This document shows, one piece after another, positions 5,439 to 10,475 of a stretch of DNA of 10,475 nucleotides. Origin of the DNA: Alphaproteobacteria bacterium UBA7691 (lineage in GTDB: Bacteria; Pseudomonadota; Alphaproteobacteria; Ferrovibrionales; Ferrovibrionaceae); contig DLGP01000022.1 of the NCBI GenBank assembly GCA_002482765.1, forward strand, positions 40,253 to 50,727. Reading direction: 5' to 3'. The notes beneath the pieces were generated by a model. That model was not told the origin of the DNA. It was given only the letters and a program-made list of their open reading frames with translations, and searched no databases. How positions within the stretch are numbered: the first letter of the stretch is position 1; every line of letters begins with the position of its first letter. Position numbers and translations under genes: made by a program.

Positions 5439-6188
5439 ATGGCCGGTCATTCCCAGTTTAAGAACATCATGCACCGCAAGGGTGCGCAGGATGCCAAGAA
5501 GGCCAAGGTCTTCACCAAGCTGATCCGTGAGTTGACCACCGCGGCCAAGATGGGCCAGCCCGATCCGGCCACCAATCCGCGCCTGCGCGCCGCCATCCAG
5601 GCCGCCCGCGCCGCCAATATGCCCAAGGACACAGTGGATCGCGCCATCAAGCGCGGTGCCGGCGGCGACGGCGCGGATAATTACGAGGAAGTGCGCTACG
5701 AGGGCTATGGCCCGGGCGGCGTTGCCGTGATTGTTGAGGCGCTGACCGACAACCGCAACCGCACCGCCGGCGAAGTGCGTGCTGCCTTCTCCAAGAATGG
5801 CGGCGCCCTGGGTGAAACCAATTCGGTGTCGTTCATGTTTGATCGCATCGGCCTGATCGTTTTTCCGGCCAGCATCGCCAATGCCGACAAGATGATGGAA
5901 GCCGCCATCGAAGCCGGCGCCGAGGATTGCCAATCGAGCGACGAAGAGCATGAGGTGGTGTGCAGCCAGGATGATTTCGCCGCTGTTCGCGAAGCGCTGG
6001 AAAAGGCCATCGGCGAGCCGAAATCGGCCCGTATCGTGTGGCGCCCCAAAACCCTGACGCCGATTGCCGGCGACAAGGTGGAGACGCTGATCAAGATGCT
6101 CGACACGCTGGAGGATTCCGACGACGTGCAGCAGGTTTATGCCAATTTCGAGATTTCGGAGGCCGAGCTGAGCAAGCTCGCTTCCTGA
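5439..6188 (+). CDS. yebC: YebC/PmpR family protein (TACO1-like)
   Basis: The product has 249 residues, the normal length. The start MAGHSQFKNIMHRKGAQDAKK is the family hallmark (usually MAGHSKWxNI), followed by KVFTKLIRELTTAAKMG (24-40) and NMPKDTVDRAIKRGAG (60-75). The middle carries YEGYGPGGVAVIVEALTDNRNRTA (about 88-111), and the C-terminal half forms the two further alpha/beta domains ending in ELSKLAS. Annotated for years as a transcriptional regulator, the family has more recent evidence as a ribosome-associated factor helping translation through proline stretches (TACO1 in mitochondria, YebC in bacteria). That is notable here because the downstream TolA is extremely proline-rich. The ATG at 5439 follows an AGG seven bases upstream. 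The gene starts the conserved yebC-ruvCAB block. Confidence 0.95.
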   Translation: MAGHSQFKNIMHRKGAQDAKKAKVFTKLIRELTTAAKMGQPDPATNPRLRAAIQAARAANMPKDTVDRAIKRGAGGDGADNYEEVRYEGYGPGGVAVIVEALTDNRNRTAGEVRAAFSKNGGALGETNSVSFMFDRIGLIVFPASIANADKMMEAAIEAGAEDCQSSDEEHEVVCSQDDFAAVREALEKAIGEPKSARIVWRPKTLTPIAGDKVETLIKMLDTLEDSDDVQQVYANFEISEAELSKLAS

Positions 6189-6195
6189 TCCGATT

Positions 6196-6729
6196 ATGGC
6201 GGGCGTGCAGCGCATCATCGGTCTTGATCCGGGCCTGCGCGCCACCGGCTGGGGCGTGATCGAGGCCGAAGGCAACCGGCTGCGCCATATTGCCCATGGC
6301 ACCATCCGCATCAACCCGGATGAGGAACTGGCCTATCGCCTGCGTTTCCTGCATGACGCTTTGACCGAGGTGCTGGCGGAATGGCGGCCGCTGGCGGCGG
6401 CGGTGGAGGAAACCTTTGTTAACCAGAATCCGGCTTCCACGCTGAAACTGGGGCAGGCGCGCGGCATTGTGCTGTTGGTGCCGGCGCAGGCCGGCCTGCC
6501 GGTGGCGGAATATGCGCCCAACCTGATCAAGAAGGCGGTGGTTGGCGTGGGCCATGCCGAGAAGGATCAGGTGCATGCCATGCTGAAGCGGCTGCTGCCC
6601 GGTGTGGTGATCAAAGGCGCCGATGCCGCCGATGCCCTGGCCGTGGCCATTACGCATGCCCATCTGGCCACCACCCAGAGCCGTATCCGTGCCGCCGAAA
6701 CCGCAGCCTTTATTCAGGCCGGCCGATGA
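6196..6729 (+). CDS. ruvC: Holliday junction resolvase RuvC
   Basis: The 177-residue product is an RNase H-fold endonuclease that cuts four-way junctions symmetrically as a dimer together with RuvAB during recombinational repair. The catalytic acidic residues are D11 (IIGLDPGLRATGWGVIE), E71 (AAAVEETFVNQNPAST), and D143 and D146 (GADAADALAVAITHAH). The basic junction-binding segment NLIKKAVVGVGHAEKDQV (109-126) is intact. Its ATG lies seven bases after the yebC stop, and its stop overlaps the ruvA start (ATGA), so it is part of a tightly packed operon. Length is in the normal range. There are no oddities. Confidence 0.97.
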   Translation: MAGVQRIIGLDPGLRATGWGVIEAEGNRLRHIAHGTIRINPDEELAYRLRFLHDALTEVLAEWRPLAAAVEETFVNQNPASTLKLGQARGIVLLVPAQAGLPVAEYAPNLIKKAVVGVGHAEKDQVHAMLKRLLPGVVIKGADAADALAVAITHAHLATTQSRIRAAETAAFIQAGR

Positions 6730-7346
6730 TCGCCAAGCTGAAAGGCCTGCTCGACAGCGTTTCGGAGATCGGCTGCATCGTCGATGTTGGCGGTGTTGGT
6801 TATCAGGTTTTTGCCTCCGCCCGCACTCTGCGCAATCTGCCGCCGATGGGCCAGGCGGTGCAGTTGTTTATCGAAACCCATGTGCGTGAAGACCATATCC
6901 ACCTGTTCGGTTTCTTGACCCAGGCCGAACGGGCCTGGTTCAACCTGTTGCAGACCGTGCAAGGGGTTGGCGCCAAAGTGGCACTGGCCATTCTTGGTTC
7001 ACTCAGCACCGATGAACTGACCCGTGCGCTGGCGGCGGGCGACAAGGCCATGCTGACCCGCTGCGACGGCGTGGGGCCGAAGCTGGCGCTGCGCCTGATC
7101 ACCGAGTTGAAGGACAAGCTGGGCGGCCTTGACCTGGGCGCAGCCGCAGCCGGGCTGCCAAGCGCTGGCGAAAGCGCTGCCATTGAAGGGCAGGGCGCGG
7201 TGGCCGATGCGCTCTCGGCCCTGGTCAATCTGGGCTACAAGCGGGTGGATGCCTTTGGCGCCGTTACCGTGGCGGCGCGGCAATTGGGCGACAAGGCCGA
7301 TGTTTCCAGCCTGATCCGGCTCGGCCTGAAGGAACTGGCGAAATGA
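6726..7346 (+). CDS. ruvA: Holliday junction branch migration protein RuvA
   Basis: The 206-residue product forms the tetramer that binds and opens Holliday junctions and loads RuvB. The start MIAKLKGLLDSVSEIGCIVDVGGVGYQV is the OB-fold domain I. Domain II has two helix-hairpin-helix motifs, GVGAKVALAIL (80-90) and GVGPKLALRLITELKDKL (115-132). An Ala/Gly-rich linker (about 134-157) leads to domain III, ADALSALVNLGYKRVDAFGAVTVAA (160-184), which contacts RuvB. The ATG overlaps the ruvC stop and the stop overlaps the ruvB start, both in ATGA form, so translation is probably coupled to keep subunit ratios. Confidence 0.97.
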   Translation: MIAKLKGLLDSVSEIGCIVDVGGVGYQVFASARTLRNLPPMGQAVQLFIETHVREDHIHLFGFLTQAERAWFNLLQTVQGVGAKVALAILGSLSTDELTRALAAGDKAMLTRCDGVGPKLALRLITELKDKLGGLDLGAAAAGLPSAGESAAIEGQGAVADALSALVNLGYKRVDAFGAVTVAARQLGDKADVSSLIRLGLKELAK

Positions 7347-8410
7347 GCGAGGCGAACCGCCTGGTTTCCGGCAAAAGCGCCGAGGGCGATGAACTGGATC
7401 GCCATCTGCGGCCCCAGGTGCTGGCGGATTTTGTCGGCCAGGCCCGGGCGCGTGAGAATCTGTCGATCTTTATCACCGCCGCGCGTGAACGCGGCGAGGC
7501 GCTGGATCATGTGCTGCTGCATGGCCCGCCGGGCCTGGGCAAAACCACCATGGCCCAGATCGTGGCGCGTGAATTGGGGGTGAATTTCAAGGCCACCTCC
7601 GGGCCGGTGATCGCCAAGGCTGGTGATCTGGCGGCGTTGCTGACCAATCTTGAAGCCCGCGATGTGCTGTTTATTGATGAAATCCACCGGCTCAACCCGG
7701 CGGTGGAGGAAATCCTCTATCCGGCGATGGAGGATTTCCAGCTTGATCTGATCATCGGCGAGGGGCCATCGGCGCGCAGTGTGCGCATCGACCTGCCGCC
7801 CTTCACCCTGGTGGGTGCCACCACGCGCTCTGGCCTGCTCACCACGCCGTTGCGCGAGCGTTTTGGCATCCCTTTGCGGCTGAATTTCTACGAAGTGGCG
7901 GAACTGGAATTCATCGTCAGCCGCGGGGCGCGTATTCTGGGCCTCAATCTGGATGCTTCCGGCGCGCATGAAATTGCCAAGCGGGCGCGCGGCACGCCGC
8001 GTGTGGCCGGGCGGCTGCTGCGCCGGGTGCGCGATTTTGCCGCCGTGGCCGGGGCCAAGGTGGTGGGCGCGGCGCAGGCCGATGCCGCCCTGACCCGGCT
8101 GGAAGTGGATGCGCGTGGCCTGGATGCCATGGACCGGCGTTATCTCGGCACCATCGCACGCGATTTCAGCGGCGGCCCGGTGGGGGTGGAAACCATTGCG
8201 GCGGCCTTGTCGGAGCCGCGCGACGCGCTGGAAGACATCATCGAACCCTATCTGATCCAGCAGGGTTTCCTGCAACGCACGCCGCGTGGCCGGCTGCTGA
8301 CGCCGCAGGCTTTTGGCCATCTTGGCCTGCCGGTGCCGAACCGGCCGGATATCGGCCAGCTTGGCCTGCTGGACGACCCGGATGGCATCGGGGGCGGCGG
8401 CAATGATTGA
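7343..8410 (+). CDS. ruvB: Holliday junction DNA helicase motor RuvB
   Basis: The 355-residue product is the hexameric AAA+ motor for branch migration. It has Walker A GPPGLGKTT (61-69), Walker B LFIDEIH (109-115), sensor 1 VGATTR (157-162), an arginine-finger segment LRERFG (170-175) and sensor 2 GTPRVAGRLL (217-226). The C-terminal winged-helix domain includes DRRYLGTI, GGPVGVETIAAALSE and the family-typical YLIQQGFLQRTPRGR. The C-terminus past that is slightly long (about 40 residues, ending in a Gly-rich tail) but not unusual in alphaproteobacteria. The first ybgC codon lies inside the end of this gene. Confidence 0.97.
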   Translation: MSEANRLVSGKSAEGDELDRHLRPQVLADFVGQARARENLSIFITAARERGEALDHVLLHGPPGLGKTTMAQIVARELGVNFKATSGPVIAKAGDLAALLTNLEARDVLFIDEIHRLNPAVEEILYPAMEDFQLDLIIGEGPSARSVRIDLPPFTLVGATTRSGLLTTPLRERFGIPLRLNFYEVAELEFIVSRGARILGLNLDASGAHEIAKRARGTPRVAGRLLRRVRDFAAVAGAKVVGAAQADAALTRLEVDARGLDAMDRRYLGTIARDFSGGPVGVETIAAALSEPRDALEDIIEPYLIQQGFLQRTPRGRLLTPQAFGHLGLPVPNRPDIGQLGLLDDPDGIGGGGND

Positions 8411-8861
8411 AGCGGCGCCGCAGGGCCAGCTTTATCCGCTGCGGGTGCAGTGGGAGGATACCGATGCCGCTGGCATCGTCTATTACGCCAATTACCTGCG
8501 TTTTGTGGAGCGGGCGCGTTCCGATGTGCTGCTGCGCCAGGGCATCAGCCAGGAAAGCCTGCTGCGCCAGGAGGGCATTGCCTTTGCGGTGCGCGGCTGC
8601 GTTGTCGATTATCTGAAGCCGGCCCGGCTGCATGATGATCTGATTGTGGCGACGACACTGCATGAAGCGCGAGGCGCAACGCTGGCGCTCGACCAAAACG
8701 TGTGGCGCGGGGCGGATCTGCTGGCCAAAACCCGGGTGACTTTGGCCTGTATCGACATGGCCGGGCGGCCGAAACGCATCCCCCGGGCGATTTCGACGCT
8801 ATTTGCCACACTTTCAACAAATTTTTCGCAATCTTCTGGTACCCGGACTGAAAAGGAATGA
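8403..8861 (+). CDS. ybgC: YbgC-type acyl-CoA thioesterase (Tol-Pal associated)
   Basis: This 152-residue hotdog-fold protein starts at an ATG overlapping the ruvB stop by eight bases. The active-site segment WEDTDAAGIVYYANYLRFVERAR (17-39) is the signature of the YbgC/4-hydroxybenzoyl-CoA thioesterase family, with D21 as the likely catalytic residue. The family hydrolyses short- or medium-chain acyl-CoA thioesters, and the gene is usually the first of the tol-pal operon, as here. A longer in-frame reading exists from 8313, but those extra residues lie in the ruvB coding region and lack family similarity. The last 20 residues are Ser/Thr-rich, and the corresponding DNA (about 8795-8840) is locally AT-rich. 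Confidence 0.94.
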   Translation: MIEAAPQGQLYPLRVQWEDTDAAGIVYYANYLRFVERARSDVLLRQGISQESLLRQEGIAFAVRGCVVDYLKPARLHDDLIVATTLHEARGATLALDQNVWRGADLLAKTRVTLACIDMAGRPKRIPRAISTLFATLSTNFSQSSGTRTEKE

Positions 8862-8867
8862 GGCGTT

Positions 8868-9602
8868 ATGGATAGAACAGTGAGTACGGCTGCCCTTGCC
8901 GGCAATGCCCCCGCAGCCGACCTGTCGATGTGGGCGCTATTTTTGCAGGCCGACTGGGTGGTCAAATCCGTCATGCTGATGCTGGTCCTGGCCTCTTTCT
9001 GGTCCTGGGCGATCATCTTTGAAAAGCTGATCAAAATCCGGCGCACGATTCGCGAGACGGATCAGTTCGAGCATGATTTCTGGTCTGGCGGTTCGCTCGA
9101 CACGCTGTATGACCGGCTCAACCAGCTCGGGCCGCAGCATCCGATGGCGGTGCTGTTTGTGGCCGCCATGCGCGAATGGCGCCGCTCCACCGAGCGCGGC
9201 CTGGTGCGCGGCAAGCAGGGCCTTGGTTCGTTGCAGGTGCGTATCAGCCAGGTGATGCGGGTTTCCATCGACCGCGAGATGGACCGCCTGGAACGGTATC
9301 TCGGCTTCCTCGCCTCGGTTGGCTCGGTGGCGCCGTTTGTCGGCCTGTTCGGCACTGTCTGGGGCATCATGAATTCCTTCCACTCGATTGCCGCCAGCAA
9401 AAACACCTCGCTGGCCGTGGTGGCACCTGGCATCGCCGAAGCGCTGTTCGCCACGGCTTTGGGCCTGCTCGCCGCGATTCCGGCGGTGATGGCCTATAAC
9501 AAATTCTCCAGTGATCTCGGCCGGCTGAATATCCGGCTGGAAGGCTTTGCCGGCGAATTCCAGGCATTGATGAGCCGCCAGCTTGATGAAGAGGCCGCCT
9601 GA
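8868..9602 (+). CDS. tolQ: Tol-Pal system inner-membrane protein TolQ
   Basis: The 244-residue product is the MotA/ExbB-like stator subunit of the proton-driven Tol-Pal machine, which pulls the outer membrane inward during division. Three membrane segments are visible: about 33-53 (VKSVMLMLVLASFWSWAII), 146-168 (FLASVGSVAPFVGLFGTVWGIM) and 190-210 (AEALFATALGLLAAIPAVMAY). T163 in FGTVWG and T196 in ATALG line the proton channel in homologues. A large cytoplasmic loop lies between segments 1 and 2. A GAGG at 8860-8863, overlapping the ybgC stop, provides the ribosome binding site. The stop codon shares a base with the tolR start. Confidence 0.96.
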   Translation: MDRTVSTAALAGNAPAADLSMWALFLQADWVVKSVMLMLVLASFWSWAIIFEKLIKIRRTIRETDQFEHDFWSGGSLDTLYDRLNQLGPQHPMAVLFVAAMREWRRSTERGLVRGKQGLGSLQVRISQVMRVSIDREMDRLERYLGFLASVGSVAPFVGLFGTVWGIMNSFHSIAASKNTSLAVVAPGIAEALFATALGLLAAIPAVMAYNKFSSDLGRLNIRLEGFAGEFQALMSRQLDEEAA

Positions 9603-10066
9603 TGGGCGTGCAACTCTCAGGCGGCGGTTCGCGCGGCCATCGCATGCGGCGGCGGCCGATGTCGGATATCAACGTCACGCCGCTGGTTGATGTGATGCTG
9701 GTGCTGCTGATCGTGTTCATGGTCACGGCGCCGCTGCTCACCGTTGGCGTGCAGGTGGATTTGCCGAAAACCCAGGCCTCGGCGATACCGGGCCAGGATG
9801 AGCCGCTGACCATCACCATCGATTCCAAGGGCGGCGTGTTCTTGCAGGAAACCGGTGTTGATCTGGAGCAGCTGGTGCCGCGCCTGACGGCGATTGCCAA
9901 TGGCGCGCTGGATCGCCGCATCTTTGTGCGTGGTGATCAGGCGGTGAATTACGGCAAGGTGCTGGAGGTGATGGGAGTGGTGAATGCCGCCGGCTTCACC
10001 AAGGTGGCGCTGATCGGCAATCCACCCCAGGGCAACAGTAGCAGCAGCAATCCGCGTCGGCGCTAG
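9602..10066 (+). CDS. tolR: Tol-Pal system protein TolR (ExbD family)
   Basis: The 154-residue product has a basic cytoplasmic N-terminus (GHRMRRRPMSDIN), one membrane helix from about 26 to 46 (PLVDVMLVLLIVFMVTAPLL) with the essential proton-carrying aspartate at D30 (counterpart of E. coli D23), and a periplasmic ExbD-type domain ending in a Ser/Asn/Arg-rich tail. It pairs with TolQ to convert proton flow into work on TolA. The ATG overlaps the last base of the tolQ stop (TGATG). The first 20 residues are Gly/Arg-rich, and an internal ATG at residue 15 is a less likely alternative start. Confidence 0.95.
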   Translation: MGVQLSGGGSRGHRMRRRPMSDINVTPLVDVMLVLLIVFMVTAPLLTVGVQVDLPKTQASAIPGQDEPLTITIDSKGGVFLQETGVDLEQLVPRLTAIANGALDRRIFVRGDQAVNYGKVLEVMGVVNAAGFTKVALIGNPPQGNSSSSNPRRR

Positions 10067-10083
10067 GATAGAGGGTCAGGGCA

Positions 10084-10475
10084 GTGGAGCGTCGTTCGTA
10101 TATCTACTCGGCAGCCTTCCACGCGACGATTGTCGCCGTGGCGGTATTTGGCCTGCCGTATTACGAGCCGGAGCGTATCCCCGAGCCGCTGGTGATCCTG
10201 GCCGAACTGGCGCCCATCGCTGAAAAAAGCAATGTGCCCAAGGTGCAGCCGCTGCCGGTGGAAGCCAAGGTGGAGCCGCCGAAGCCCGAGCCGGAACCGC
10301 CCAAGCCGGAAGCCAAGCCGGAGCCGCCCAAGCCGGTGACCGCCGCGCCGCCTCCGCCCCCTCCACCTCCGCCGCCGCCACAGCCGCAACCCAAGCCGGT
10401 GGAAGCCGCCAAGCCGGCACCGCAGCCGCCTGAGCCTTTGCCCAAGCCCGAAGCCAAGGTGGAGCCGCCGAAGCC
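10084..10475 (+). CDS. tolA: TolA, N-terminal part (cut by window end)
   Basis: A GTG at 10084, preceded by GAGGG and 17 bases after the tolR stop, opens 130 codons without a stop to the window edge. The product begins MERRSYIYSAAFHATIVAVAVFGLPYY: one membrane anchor with the Ser...His pattern (S9, H13) that contacts TolQ in TolA/TonB proteins. From residue 50 it becomes a Pro/Lys/Glu-rich periplasmic spacer with PPKPE-type repeats and a run of 11 prolines (89-99). E. coli TolA instead has an Ala/Lys/Glu-rich helix here, while Pro-rich spacers are TonB-like and common in alphaproteobacterial TolA. Position after tolQR makes TolA by far the likeliest identity. The C-terminal domain that would confirm it is outside the window. 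Confidence 0.88.
   Translation, partial: MERRSYIYSAAFHATIVAVAVFGLPYYEPERIPEPLVILAELAPIAEKSNVPKVQPLPVEAKVEPPKPEPEPPKPEAKPEPPKPVTAAPPPPPPPPPPPQPQPKPVEAAKPAPQPPEPLPKPEAKVEPPK
10261..10475 (+). repeat. In-frame repeats in the tolA spacer, including an exact 26-base direct repeat
   Basis: Positions 10261-10286 and 10450-10475 are identical over 26 bases and lie 189 bases (63 codons) apart, so they encode the same peptide EAKVEPPKP in frame. A degenerate copy (GAAGCCAAGCCGGAGCCGCC) lies between them near 10309. Together they suggest spacer growth by in-frame duplication. The second copy touches the window end, so the repeat may be longer. Confidence 0.85.

Noticed and set aside
5394..6314. Minus-strand open frame of 306 codons opposite yebC
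   Set aside because: Gly/His-rich antisense shadow with no family features.
7235..8320. Minus-strand open frame of 361 codons opposite ruvB
   Set aside because: His/Arg/Gln-rich antisense shadow of a certain gene.
1..10475. CRISPR array, tRNA or rRNA genes
   Set aside because: No regularly spaced repeats and no tRNA- or rRNA-like sequence were seen on either strand.

Overview
The window reads as a chromosomal segment of a GC-rich alphaproteobacterium, probably Rhodospirillales-like. The order ymdB-family phosphodiesterase, yebC, ruvC, ruvA, ruvB, ybgC, tolQ, tolR, tolA is typical of that class, and the housekeeping genes show strong G/C codon bias (65% GC by hand count over 7501-7620). The genus cannot be fixed from the sequence alone.

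Layout. Positions 1-594 (minus strand) hold the N-terminal part of a D-erythronate dehydrogenase-like SDR protein, cut by the window edge. A divergent promoter at 640-668 faces right and is followed by a probable 6S RNA (about 674-846). In many proteobacteria 6S RNA lies directly upstream of the 5-formyltetrahydrofolate cyclo-ligase gene. Here that gene (2572-3207) is pushed about 1.7 kb away by a visibly AT-richer two-gene block (871-2564; 46% GC by hand count over 961-1080). The block encodes a HipA-like kinase and a protein with a C-terminal HIRAN-like domain, joined by a 4-base GTGA overlap. This is the most unusual part of the window and the best candidate for a poorly described system.

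After the cyclo-ligase come a YmdB/TIGR00282 phosphodiesterase (3208-4017), an uracil-DNA glycosylase-family protein with four cysteines spaced as in Fe-S UDGs (about 3998-4585), and a type II toxin-antitoxin pair, Phd/VapB-like and VapC-like (4626-5278). A 160-base intergenic region with a strong hairpin separates these from yebC (5439-6188). It is followed by the Holliday-junction processing set ruvC-ruvA-ruvB (6196-8410) and the start of the Tol-Pal envelope operon: ybgC, tolQ, tolR and the 5' part of tolA (8403 to the window end).

From 6196 to the end, genes overlap or nearly touch (ATGA overlaps at ruvC/ruvA and ruvA/ruvB, an 8-base overlap at ruvB/ybgC, a 1-base overlap at tolQ/tolR), which suggests one long co-directional transcription unit for DNA repair and envelope maintenance. 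The kinase-HIRAN pair and the toxin-antitoxin pair look like two separate accessory insertions into an otherwise conserved housekeeping neighbourhood.
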